Shown here piece after piece: positions 1 to 10,714 of a stretch of 64,000 nucleotides of DNA. Numbering within the stretch: position 1 is the first letter of the stretch; each line of letters opens with the position of its first letter. The notes under the pieces were generated by a model. It did no database searches and was not told the DNA's origin. It saw nothing but the letters and a program-made list of their open reading frames with translations. Source of the DNA: Galeruca laticollis (taxonomy: Eukaryota > Arthropoda > Insecta > Coleoptera > Chrysomelidae); the NCBI GenBank assembly GCA_963921935.1, contig OY998179.1, positions 61,858,222-61,922,221 on the forward strand. Direction: 5' to 3'. Both the position numbers and the translations under genes were made by a program.

Positions 1-425
1 CCTATTCCAAAATCATAATTATTAAAACTTAATACTCATTCAATACTTTAATCGGCTATTGTACATTGAAATTCCAGGTGGCGGAATTGTACACTAACAT
101 TATATAATAGAGTATACGAAATAAGGGTTTTTTCAACTTTTAAAATATTTTAGTCAGTAAATATATTTTAAAAACGAATCACAATATTTCAAATCCTAGA
201 TATGCATTATACTCTACAAAAAACTTAATATTGAAATAGGGTAGATATTATTATTAATAATAAAACATGATCGTATGTTGGCAGATATTTGAATCAAGAA
301 GAAAATCTTTTCAATGTTCAAGATGTTTCAGAAGCTACTTACATAAATAAAATAAAAAACAAATAGTTGGCAAATATGTAAAGGGGAGTAACTATTTCAG
401 ATAGTCTGATACAGACATTGTATTA
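1..425. other. unassigned AT-rich DNA
   Basis: I see no coding similarity and no repeat that I can tie to the rest of the window. Confidence 0.5.
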
Positions 426-455
426 AACAGTACAAAAAATAGTAAATGATATCCT

Positions 456-502
<47 letters not shown>

Positions 503-772
503 CATAGGGCTAATAATATCTAAGCTTCAATATTTGTAATATCACATCTTCTTCTTTTTTCTATTAACATATTAAGTCAATCACAAGGTAGGTCACTTCT
601 TGGTCGAGCCAAAAATAACTACTAAACATCAGATAGGCATAAAATGAAATGTAACTTCTGTCATTCTGACGATGATATTCAATCGTCAATTTTTTAATAT
701 TTTTAATATTTTCAATTATATTGTGGAATTGGTTAGAAACGTTGAGTTTCATTTAAAACACTAATGAAAACT
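426..772 (+). repeat. Penelope-type terminal repeat, copy A
   Basis: The stretch from ATCACCATAGGG (about 499) to TTTCATTTAAAACAC (about 762) matches repeats at 27.84-28.10, 28.41-28.72 and 37.32-37.65 kb on the same strand, plus a partial copy at 10.57 kb. At 27-28 kb the repeat flanks Penelope-like coding sequence, so I read it as the pseudo-LTR of that element. This copy is decayed. It keeps CTGACGA at 666-672, but the following GAAAC block seen in other copies is lost. A long (TA)n tract has expanded inside it. Confidence 0.65.
458..499. repeat. (TA)n microsatellite
   Basis: About 20 uninterrupted TA units. In the copy at 37.37 kb the same place reads CCAGGATATCACC, so the tract grew from a short TAT inside the dispersed repeat. 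Confidence 0.95.
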
Positions 773-779
773 TCTGAAT

Positions 780-1440
780 AATGTACGACTTTAATCATCT
801 GCGAAGCTTAGGGTATACAGATGATTGTTTTTTGAAAGGATTTACATACCTACACATTTTCTTCCCCCATGGCTGTATAGTGTATGTTCTAGAATTTTTT
901 TAATAAAGTGGGCTAAGTAGTGCATCTTCCATAGAATGCTATAACCTTCATATCCGTCATATGTCCTTAATTTACAAACGTCAAATCGATTAGTCTATTT
1001 TCCACAACTTTCCTCTCTATAAAATGTTGAAAAGTGATGAATGCATGACTTCCCTGCTGCGAATTCCTCTCTGATCTTATTAACGCTGCATTTCGAGAAT
1101 TTTTATCTCAATAATTTTGATATACCTAATATTAGCGGATGAATCAATTTGTTCAAACGATCACTTCTGTCACAATGCTATAATAATCGTCAATAATTTT
1201 TTTTATCAAACAACCAATACATTCTTCTAATATGAATTAGGTCGATATTTTGTCTTCTTACCAATACAATGTACTCATTTTTAGCCGGTAAAAGAGAATT
1301 CGTGGTTGAAAATATCTCCAAAAAACGTGTTATAATTTACTTTTTCTCCGATCGTGGGAAAAGTGACACTATTTTGATCTGTTTTCTATGCGCAAAGCTC
1401 AACATTCCAGAACAGTGGGCAGTTGCTAAGCAATTAGAAA
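780..1440. other. unassigned AT-rich DNA
   Basis: Nothing recognised on either strand. The 72-residue reading frame at 1269-1487 has no familiar motif and ends in the hairpin at 1446, so I do not call it a gene. Confidence 0.5.
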
Positions 1441-1445
1441 ATAAC

Positions 1446-1470
1446 AGTGCGGTAATATTTTTACCGCACT
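1446..1470. repeat. perfect 10-bp hairpin
   Basis: AGTGCGGTAA at 1446-1455 and TTACCGCACT at 1461-1470 are perfect inverted repeats around a 5-base loop. A further GTGCGGTAA follows at about 1479. It may be the relic end of a small palindromic transposon; no function is implied. Confidence 0.7.
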
Positions 1471-1817
1471 GCTGTAGCGTGCGGTAATATCACAAATGGA
1501 TTATTAAAATAAAATGAAACAAAGTATGGTTTTGATTTTTATAGGTATTGATAAAGTTGTTATAATAGACTTAAAAGAAATATCTAATTAATAACGATAT
1601 TCTTGAACACAAATTAATTGTTGTTAATATTTACTTTTATTGTACAGTTTGTACAATTTGTAAATTATACTGGAGGGCAACGAGAATTTATAGACGTTGA
1701 ATCTGCATGGCTAATTGTTTGGTTTTTCTCGTTTCGATCATTTTCATTTGAAGTCGAGGTATCAATTAAATACTTTTCAATTAATTTTTCAAATGTAAAT
1801 CAACTAGTGAAGAAAAA

Positions 1818-1954
1818 ATAGTATGTATAATTCGTGGGAAAAGCATATTACCAAACTCCTGTGTTACCAGAGTAGTCGCTACGCTCCTCGTCTGGTAATT
1901 ATCACAGTCGTTTGGGAATATTATGCTTTTCCCACTAATTATACAATATACTAT
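1818..1954. repeat. 137-bp palindromic repeat (MITE-like)
   Basis: The two arms (about 1818-1871 and 1890-1954) are imperfect reverse complements. Shared blocks are GTGGGAAAAGCAT / ATGCTTTTCCCAC and, at the centre, TTACCAGA / TCTGGTAA around a GC-richer loop. Near-complete palindromes of this size are typical of small non-autonomous fold-back elements. I find no second full copy in the window. Confidence 0.75.
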
Positions 1955-2380
1955 TGTGTTCCCTAGACCGATTCCCGGTAATTTATAGTAGTAGTTTAGC
2001 GTCAAAACTGGACTGTTGTCATTCCTTACTAGAATATATTGAGAGCTCGGTGGAAAAAGGGCCAAAGTCCAAAAATGGCATTTAGCAGCTAATGATTCCG
2101 TCTGACTACTCAGATGACATATTTCAATCACAGAAAAGGCAAATGTCCTCAAGTATTATACGAATTGATTATTTAAATAATAAGATGGCTTATGTCCATC
2201 TTAGTTCAATAGGAAAAGGGCCAATCTCCAGACATTGGCGTTTAGAATAATTTTAAAATGTTGGGTTCCATGCCGTCTTGCGTAATGCATGAAATGAGAA
2301 AACCTTGTAGGAATTTAAAAGAAATGTATCATAAATTTATGGGTATATCCATTTTGTGGAGGACAATATTATCTAAACAA
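1955..2380. other. unassigned left flank of the pogo-like element
   Basis: AT-rich with no clear reading frame. The motif AGGGCCAA(T/A)(G/C)TC occurs near 2056 and 2219 and again near 5654 on the far side of the pogo-like insertion. This suggests that both flanks belong to one older interrupted repeat. Confidence 0.35.
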
Positions 2381-2587
2381 TAGGGGAGACTGATGATACA
2401 TTGGACAAGTGAATAAAATGGACACCTTCAAATTTACCGCCTAAATTGCGATACTGCTGCCACAGTGCGAGCGTTCGAATGTTCTTTTGGTGAAGAATCA
2501 GTTTGCTAATGCTCTTTGCCATGTGAAGACGCCTGTCTTTTTTATAGTGAATTTTCGTTTTTTTAAGGTTTTGTTAGAAGATTTATG

Positions 2588-2845
2588 GTAAGTGCTAACG
2601 TTTTGCAATGCTTTCGGTTATGTATTTTTTCAAATGCGACATTGAGATTACATAATAGTAGTTATTTAAGAGCCAATGATGATCATATTTTCTTAAAATT
2701 GTTTTTGTTTTTTCAAATAAATATAAAAAAATAATAAAATGTAAATAGGGGATATAGTGGATAGTGTCCGCTGTATCCCCAACTTGTTAATTTTGTCAAC
2801 TCCTACAAACAACTCTCCGTGCATCATCATTTTTTTTTGTTTCAG
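2588..2845 (+). other. probable 5'-leader intron of the pogo-like element
   Basis: A consensus donor (ATG|GTAAGT at 2588) and a strong acceptor (a T-rich tract then TTTCAG ending at 2845) bracket 258 bp. The acceptor abuts the ATG of the transposase at 2846. Inferred from splice consensus only. Confidence 0.6.
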
Positions 2846-4571
2846 ATGGTCAGAGTCTACAAGAAATAAACCAACAGGGAATTTCCTGAAGGCGATATTC
2901 GAAAGGCAGTCGAAGATGTGATAAACAATGTAGGCAGCCTCAGAAAAGTGGCTGAACTCCAAAAAGTTAAAAAGTCCCGGTTAGCAATTTACGTAAAAAA
3001 AGCCAAGGGAAATGAAATTCAAAATATTTCATTTAATCCAAACTTTAAAAATCGATAGATATTTCCTGGTACTATGGAAAAAATACTAGAACAATATCTA
3101 CTGAAAAGTTCCTGTATGTTTTATAGACTCACGCCCAAAAAAACGAGACAGTTGACGTTCCAGTATGCAATAAGAAATTCATTGAAAGTCCCAGATTCAT
3201 GGAAAATAAGTGAAATGGCAGGTTCAGAAATGGTTCTCGGTTTTTTTGCGGCGAAATCCAACGTTGTCAGTGAGAAAACCAGAAGCCACATCTCTTACCC
3301 GAATGACTGCGTTCGAAAAAGTGACAGAAAGACACAATTATCAACCATGTCAGATATATAATTTAGACGAGCCTGGGGTAACAACGGTACCACCAGTTCA
3401 AAAGGTTAATGGTAAAAAGGGTGAAAAACAGATTGGCCAAGTTACTTCCAGAGAGCGCGGCGAATTGGTAACGCAAGTTGGAATTATATGTGCAAATGGG
3501 AACGCATTACCACCTATTTGGGTTTTTCCTAGAGTACGTTTCGATGAACATCGTATGATGTCAGGGCCAATGCAAGGATCCATGGGATTGGTATACAAAT
3601 CTGGGTGGATGCCATCAGAGAATTTTTTCAAAGTTTTGGAGTTCTTTAAAAAAATGTTAAATGCTCTAAGGAAAACTCAGTATTATTAATATTAGACAAC
3701 CACGAGTCACACCTTAGTATTGAGGGAGTTGATTTTTGCAAACAAAATAGAATAACAATCCTTACACTGTCCCCACATACATCTAATAAATTGCAGCCAC
3801 TAGATAGGTCTTATATTTTAGCGAGGCAGTGCACACTTGAATGTTATCCCATCCTAATGAAACTCTTTCTATTCATGCATTACCAGAGTTATGCTCCAAA
3901 GCCTGGGATCGAGCTGCTACACCTAAATCGATCAAGTCAGGTTTTCGCAAAAGTGGAATTTTTCCATTAGACAGAAATATATTTGAAGACCATGAATATT
4001 TGTGCTCTTCCGACTCTGACCGTCCAGCTCTAAAGAAGACGTTTCTTCTACCAGTAGCTTTTTACCAGATGCAAATAACGATGACAGCACATCAACTTAT
4101 TTTATTCCCCCCGATTTAATTACTCCATACCCGAAGGTAGGTCCGAGAAAAATAGCTTCGAGAGGAAGGAAGAGAGGTAGATGCATGATTGCTACCGATA
4201 CTCCAGATAAGGAAGAGCTAGAAAATCGAAAAACGTCACCAGCATTAAAAAAAGTTCACACTTTAAAGAAGAAAGTACTCGTTGAAAGCTCTTCTTCTGA
4301 GAGCAATGAAATAGATGAAAATATTACACAGGATTCGTTTTCAGAATGGGATGAATTTGAACAAGAGGAAGACAAGGACATAAATAATGCTGAGGAAGGT
4401 GTAAAAGTTCCTGGGAAAACTGCATCATCTGGTAGAAATTATGTTGCTCGAGTACAACGCAAACATCGGGATGGATTTGAAGTTCGTTTTTATAAGAGAC
4501 TTATTCCATCAAATATATTTCAAATAACGGAGAAAGATTCTTCTTTTATATCTAACGAGGAAGTTGTTTGA
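2846..4571 (+). pseudogene. pogo/Tigger-like transposase, decayed
   Basis: This is the remnant of a DDE transposase that would bind the element's TIRs and cut and paste it. From the ATG at 2846 the order is: an N-terminal helix-turn-helix of CENP-B/Psq type (GDIRKAVEDVINNVGSLRKV); a CENP-B-like second DNA-binding region; the catalytic core with YNLDE (Asp at 3366-3368), LDNHESH (Asp at 3695-3697) and LQPLD (Asp at 3803-3805), about 35 residues after the second Asp; then FRKSGIFP and an acidic Ser/Glu-rich C-terminus ending with VRFYKRLI. All three Asp residues are present. It is broken by stops at about 2861 and 3054 and by frame changes near 3215, 3690, 3830 and 4090. The C-terminal part (4185-4571) is the longest open stretch. 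Confidence 0.88.
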
Positions 4572-5124
4572 ATACTTCCAAAGGCAACAGAAGTACACGA
4601 CCGCGCTTCAAAAATATGATATATTTTAACGTAGATAATACTGAGTTTAGTTTGCAATAATTTAAGTATTTCATCCAAGATTTTCCTTACCTAGCTTAGT
4701 TTTTTAGCATTTTGTGCAAGATTTAGCCTAGTTTTTTTAGAAGTTTAAGTTTTTTTGCAATAGTTCTATGTATGTGATATATTTTTTTATTTATATAATG
4801 TATATTTTGGGATTGCTGGTTCTGGAATAAATATCTTTTTGATTTTGAGGTTCTAAATAACGAATTTTATTCTAATCAACATATGTCGAAGGTATCCCCT
4901 TAGCATGTCCATTGTTGCCCCAGATCTGAGGATAGAATGGACAATTGCCTACTAATTTTTCAAGCCTTACCAAAGTCAAAGTACTTAGAAATAGCCTCTT
5001 AACAAAATAACGTTACGAATGGGTTGAAAAAATATCTCCGAAAATTTGGTGATGGTGGATTACCTACAGAAAAAAATATCACTAAAAAATCAAAAACTGT
5101 CCAATGTATCCTCAGTCTCCCCTA

Positions 5125-5570
5125 AATGTCCAAATTGAAATACCACATATTGGACTAATTTTATACAATATGTACGTAGAAACCGCCTGTTGAATGTCTA
5201 TGAAATGCAGCAAAGAGGTTTTTTGAATTTTAAAAGTCATCTTATTGGTAAACTGACACATCGCAAGCAAAATGAGGAAGGTGAAGTTATTCCATGGATT
5301 AAAGTTACCCACAAGTATAAATACCAGTTATTTCATAAAACAACTTTAGACGAGGATAAAATAGATACGGAAATCGAGAAAAAGATATGGATATATTATA
5401 GTCAATCAAACCAATTAATTTGGAACCATGACCTAGCAGATCTGAGGGTTAGCAATTTACAAGATTTGCTTCCTTACATCAGCGATTATCATAAGCCTTT
5501 CTATGAAAATCTTCAGATCAGCCCAGCTAGTTGCTGAAGACATTCCTGATATGAGCGACAACAAGCATTA
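5125..5570 (+). pseudogene. unrecognised ORF fragment beside the pogo-like insertion
   Basis: An open frame runs from about 5139 to the stop at 5538-5540. It has no ATG at its start; the upstream part is cut off by the pogo-like insertion at 5122. The product is charged and ends in LLPYISDYHKPFYENL. C-terminal PYI..H..FY.NL signatures recur in uncharacterised TE-linked insect proteins, so I suspect an old TE ORF rather than a host gene. I cannot name its function. Confidence 0.4.
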
Positions 5571-5828
5571 ATTTTTCAACTTACATAATGCTTTTTCATT
5601 TTAACAAATAGAATATTTATTTTGGTAAGGTCGTTTTATTATCCATTAATTAGGGCCAATGTCAACTTTCTGCTAATTTTTCTTAGGGCTAATGTCCATA
5701 TTTTGTTTATTACAATAAGTGAAAACAATATCATATCATAATATTAAAATAATTACCTATTCATAATCAGGAATCTCAAAAAATCATAATTCTTAGAATA
5801 TATTCATTGATAAATCTTTCTGACTTTT
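5571..5828. other. unassigned; GGGC(C/T)AATGTC motifs
   Basis: AT-rich. AGGGCCAATGTC (about 5654) and AGGGCTAATGTCC (about 5687) echo motifs near 2056 and 2219. No coding sequence is recognised. Confidence 0.35.
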
Positions 5829-8225
5829 TTTTATTTAAACATACATAACCCCGTATCAACTACTAAGAGTTATTAGCAGGGGAGACATTTGTAAAATAGT
5901 GTGGTACATATATAATAACAAAAATTAGATTTTAGATGTTAAGTTTATGTCTTTGAGATAAGGTAGCACTTTGTTTCCATTTGAAGAGAAAATTGATTCT
6001 AAAGTGTTTTCTAAATTGTCGCGTCTTCTTTGTTCTTTATTTTCTGGACATTCAAGTAACAGATGCCTTACTGTGAGTTGAGTCTGAGATGTTTGACATA
6101 AAGGTATGGTTTCTTTTGTTAAGGGATGGAGTGTTAGGCATGTGTATCCAATTCTTAAACGGTTTATTATAACTTGTTCCCTTCTTTTATGGGTTAGTGA
6201 GAATTTGGTTTCAATTTCGGGCATTATTTTTGTCAGATTGCTTTCAGTGTCTTCTCAGATGGATTGCCGTTTTTTGTATATGTGTTTTTTATTGAGTATC
6301 TGTGATCGGTGTGGGGATATTCTGTTAGGATTATCATCAATTATCAGTAGAAGTTGATTTTAGGGCTAGGGAGTCGACTTCCTCGTTACCTCTTATTCCC
6401 ATGTGTGATGGTACCCATAAAAACGAGATGTTTTTCTATCGCAAGTAATAAAGTTTATTTTTAATGAGCTCATGGATTGGGTATGAAGGATGTGAATTTT
6501 TAGATCTGTTAGGATACTTAATGAGTCAGAGATAATAAGAAAGCTGTTTTCATTTGATGTTTTGCACATTTTCAGGGCATGGAGTATAGCAAAAGCCTCT
6601 TCAGTGTATATACTACAATTTTGTGGCAGGCGCAGAGCAAATTCTTTTTCTTTACATATGTAAGTTGCAGTATTTCCTGTAATTGTTTCGGATTCATCGG
6701 TGTAAAAAAAAGAGAAATTGGAAAATTTTGATGTTAATTCATTGAAAGAATTTTGTATCTTGGAGGGAGTGGTGGTCTGTTTTTGATAGAATGTTAGGGT
6801 TGTTTCTATATATGGTATTTGATTTATCTATGGAGGGATATTTAATTTTTATCTCAGAGAATGTTTAAATTGCTCATTGTCGTAACTTATATTTTTGATC
6901 ATTTGGTAGAAAGGTAATTTTTTCGAGTGTTTGTTTCTATAAAAATTTAAAGTGATATTTTTAAATGTGGAGGAATATGATAAGTTGTTGATGTTTGCTG
7001 ATATTTTAGAGGCATAGTTTAGGGAGAGCATTTATTGACGTAGATGCAGTGGTGGCTCAGAGCGGATACAGGGCTAGTTCTGAAAGCACCTAGTGATGCT
7101 CGTATGGCAGTGGATTGGATGGAGTTTAATTTTTTCAGCAAAGTTTTATTAGTGATTTCGTAGCAGATAGCTCCATAGCTCAGCTTGCTTCTTATAATGA
7201 TTTGTATTGACTGAGTAAGATTGTAGTGACTGAAACTCACGTACTGTTTGATAGAATATTGAGTAAATTTATTCTCGGTTGACATGATTGTTTTAAATGT
7301 GTTGCCCAGTTTAACCGGTAATCAAAAGTGAGATCCAGAAAATTCATTTCATCCACTTTGAAAATGGGGTTTCCATTTAAATAAATGTTTAAATTATTTA
7401 AATATTTCCTTTTATTGAAGACCACATAGTGTGTTTTTCCAGGCGAGAAATAGAAACCTGTTTTGAGGGACCAATTTTCTAAGTTATGTAGGCATGTTTG
7501 TAAAATTTGCGACGCTAATGTTACATTTTGGCTTCTAATATAAATAACTAGATCGCTTGCATATAAGGTTGCGTATTTAATCAACGATACTGTTTATTGC
7601 TACGAGGAATGATGTAGGGCTTAAAATGGATCCTTGGGGTGTTCCATTTTGTAGTTGTCTTACTGAAGATTTGTGGCCAATTGCTCTGACTTGGAAGGTT
7701 CTATTATTCAAAAAGTTTTTTATGTCTGCTAATATGTGGCCCTGAATATTTCATTATTGAATTGTTTTCAGGATGTTATATCTCCAAGTAGTGTCAAAAG
7801 CTTTACTTGAGGCTAAGAATATGGCTAATAATTTTTGATCCATTAGGAAAGCCGCATGAATTTCAGATTCGAGTGTTACTAAGTTGTCAGTAGTACTTCT
7901 TCCTCTACGAAAACCGCTTTGACTGTGTACAGAGATATTCTCAATTTCCAAATGCCACGTCAGTCTATAGTTTACAATTTTTTCCAGAAGTTTGCACATA
8001 TTACATGTGAGTGAAATGGGACGATATGAAGTTGGGTCGATTTTTGGTTTGTTTGGTTTGAGGATAGATATGACTATTGATTGACGCCAAAGATTGGGGA
8101 ATTCGTCTTGTAAGAATATGTTATTAAAGATCTCTAAAAGAATTTGTTTAGCATTTTACGGCAGGTTTTTAAAAATTAAAGATAGAATATCATCAGGACC
8201 TGGGGCAGTATTCATGACTTCTGGA
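5829..8225 (-). mobile_element. 5'-truncated non-LTR retrotransposon with RNase H (I/Jockey-superfamily type)
   Basis: Reading on the minus strand from about 8225: NTAPGPDDI, then SYRPISLT and the RT palm (SGFRRGRSTTDNLV, 7754-7999); the catalytic box, mutated to YASD (7237-7584); the thumb ending in the conserved LGAFRTSPV (7019-7285); an RNase H domain (6360-6750) with IYTEEAFAI, ISDSLS and a frameshifted WVPSHMGIRGNE; and a C-terminal segment (5925-6224) with RLRIGYTCLTL and a C..C...H...C-like cluster ending LLLECP. The 3' end has an A-rich tail near 5830. The endonuclease is missing. Stops, frameshifts and the YADD-to-YASD change make it inactive. Confidence 0.88.
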
Positions 8226-8229
8226 TGAC

Positions 8230-9700
8230 TTCTTGATTTACTTAATGGACATTGGAGCGTTTTCTACCTAGCGCCAGATATATGAAAACTAGGATATACA
8301 ATGCGTTCCCAAACTATGGAAACGGTCTTTTATCACACGAGTCAACAATTTTCAGAAGAGAAGCGCGGACAGGTAAATCTTCATTTTTGTTTTCTAATTG
8401 CTTCTCCGAAAAAATAACGTTTATCTCCACTACCTTACCAGATGTGACGTCATCGATTTTTTTAAATGAAAACGGTATTTTATCAAAAATTGATAGCCCA
8501 TGTTTTTCTGAGCTGTGTCATACCAAATTTGTTACATAAAACCCCTCTGCCACATAGTATTCTGAGTGTAATGAAAACCAGCGCTTGTATTTTTGTAAAA
8601 CTTATTCGTTATTTATCTTACAATGAATATGATCATAAACAGGCAAAAACGTACAAGAGATGTTCGAATTGAGTGGACTATTGTTGAAGGAAAAAGCAGG
8701 GAGACTGTTAATCCATTAAATATAACCAATTTTATTCAAATTAAAAACTATAATACCAGGAATATTATTGCCAAAAATGGAGTATGTTATGAAAACATGT
8801 AACGATCCTTAGCAACCAGACAATAAGTTTGTAGTTAGCATTGCATATGTCAATATTTGAAAAAAACTCCTCATTTAATTCCTCATGTATTCCTTAATTA
8901 CCACTTATTTTCTACGATATATCGGTTACCACTTTTTTCTTAGTCACTCTAAAGGATGCGTAATTTTATTAATTATTTTAATGGAGAATTCTCAATTCAT
9001 GTATCGAAAATTATTTTAAATTGATAGAAAGTATTAAAAAGCATTGAAAATATTTTTGCACAAATCATCTTCATTTGACAGTCACCGGAGGCAAAATATT
9101 ATTTCAAAGTACCTATGCTCAATGTGATTCGTGACCATTTTAAATGTCTATTACAGGCGAGAATTGATTCATAAATTATCGAAATCAGAGTAACCAATGA
9201 TGCTAACCGTTATATCTGAATACTGCCTAATTGAAGTAGAAATTGAGTATTGAAGGTAATACCTTCGTCTTCGACCGTTAACCTATATTTCAAGATTGTA
9301 TATTGATTGTATTACAATTCAGTCTGCGGTGGACTTCCGTTTGTTTGATGAGAATAATTTTTTCCAGTAATTGGATATTGTTTGATATAGAGTACCAATA
9401 AGTAATACGAAAACACAGAAATCATGCATTCCACCCTATTCGCGATAAACTGAATTAAGAGAAAATTTTAAATAAATTTGATTTTATTCATTTTATTTAT
9501 ATAAGTAGTCAATAGAATATTGTTATTGCACATTCCATAAAAAGTGATATCTGCATTCTTTTCTTTAGAATATGGAATGACCAGAGGAAAGATATGCAGA
9601 TAAGTAGACAGAGAGGAGTATTTGCAATGTTCTTAGATTTGGAGGTTATGGAAATAAACCTGTGACAAATGAAGACGGAAAACAGACACATGAAAGTAGT
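8230..9700. other. unassigned AT-rich DNA
   Basis: The 95-residue frame at 8252-8539 has no recognisable motif. I see no repeat shared with the rest of the window. Confidence 0.45.
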
Positions 9701-9714
9701 TGGAGTTTTGAATA

Positions 9715-9757
9715 TTCCCTGCCGATGATTTAATACTGTTCGCTGATAAAAAGTGAT
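9715..9757 (+). pseudogene. possible reverse-transcriptase box remnant
   Basis: A short frame reads ADDLILFADKK before a stop, resembling the (Y/F)ADDLILFAD catalytic motif of endonuclease-type non-LTR elements. Flanking similarity is poor, so this may be a chance match. It could belong with the RT fragment at 10.3 kb, though the order would be inverted. Confidence 0.3.
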
Positions 9758-9769
9758 GTTAATATGACT

Positions 9770-10300
9770 AGGAAACGTGTAGAAAAATGTTCAATTAAAA
9801 ATAATTGATATAAGATACATTAACATATTTGTAGTGTTGAATCAAGATAATAGTATATAAGATATAAGATACAAAACAAAGGAAAACAAGAGACTGAAGT
9901 AAATCGTTTTATAAATACGTCACTATCCTCTAAATCATTTCCAGCCCTTCGTTCATCAAATTGAACCATTTGTTCTTCTAACTATGAGTCATCTGAAACT
10001 TTATCTAGTTCATCTATTGGTTAATTGCAAAAGTTAGGAAATTGAAATTACATTTTATTTATTACATTGTTATACACGTCATCCAATTCATCTACATATT
10101 GTCGAAAATTGGTAGACTTGTTATTTTTTTTTGTGGAAACTAGTTTCCGTATCCAAAATTTCAACGTTGTTGAAGTCGATTTATGGCCTGTTTCAAAGGA
10201 GTGAATTGAGTACAACGATTACCCATCATGAAATATAATTACATATATAATATAAATAATACAAATGTTTAGGAATAATTTCAAGAGTCTTGTATATAAA
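9770..10300. other. unassigned AT-rich DNA
   Basis: Nothing recognised. Confidence 0.45.
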
Positions 10301-10308
10301 AAAGAAAT

Positions 10309-10572
10309 ATGAACAATACTAACGTAATGAAAATACCTAGAGGATTAATGCAGATTATAAGATGCATAAATAAGATAGTAATGGCTAGAATACAAATTGC
10401 AGAGCAGACATCAGAGTTTATAATGGACAGAGGAATGAAACAAGGAGACAGTTTATACTCGTTACTGTTTATACCTATTATGGACAAGATAGTTAAGAAC
10501 ATAAAAAGACAAAGTGAACATCTGAGTACAATAATTGGCTACAGAAACATGGAACCCATAAACATGAGCAGC
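10309..10572 (+). pseudogene. non-LTR reverse transcriptase fragment
   Basis: About 85 residues read like the RT segment just before the catalytic box in endonuclease/RT non-LTR elements: IPRGLMQII, ARIQIAEQTSE, GMKQGDSL and FIPIMDKIVKN, followed by a GYR segment. The canonical motif is (V/M)(R/K)QGDSLSPLLF; here it is degenerate (LYSLLF). It stops where a partial Penelope-type repeat begins at 10573. No catalytic box is present. Confidence 0.65.
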
Positions 10573-10682
10573 TAATAATATCTAAGGTTTACTATTTGTA
10601 ATAGCATATCTTCTTCTTGTTTCTATTAACATATAATAAGTCAATCACAAGGTTGGTCACTTCTTGGTGTAGCATTCAATAT
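10573..10682 (+). repeat. Penelope-type terminal repeat, partial copy
   Basis: TAATAATATCTAAGG through GTCAATCACAAGGTTGGTCA matches the first part of the repeat at 500-610 and 37.38-37.48 kb. It is cut off after CACTTCTTGG. Confidence 0.75.
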
Positions 10683-10714
10683 CAAATCCAATAGTACTAA
10701 TAATGAACTGTTCC

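Larger units (their letters stand above)
2383..5122 (+). mobile_element. pogo/Tigger-like DNA transposon, complete ends
   Basis: The element has terminal inverted repeats. The left end starts GGGGAGACTGA at 2383. The right end is ...TCAGTCTCCCC, ending at 5122. The similarity extends over about 26 bp through ATACATTGGAC. It is flanked by the TA target duplication (2381-2382 and 5123-5124) expected for the Tc1/mariner/pogo superfamily. The length is 2740 bp. It carries one decayed transposase on the plus strand behind a probable leader intron, and it sits inside an older unrecognised ORF region. Ends and target site are seen directly; the pogo assignment rests on the transposase. Confidence 0.85.

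Noticed and set aside
666..700. Hammerhead-like motif in the first terminal-repeat copy
   Set aside because: CTGACGA is present but the GAAAC and stem III block is deleted, so this copy cannot form the fold.
1269..1487. 72-codon ORF as a small gene
   Set aside because: No motif, no homologous repeat, and it runs into a hairpin; it is likely chance.
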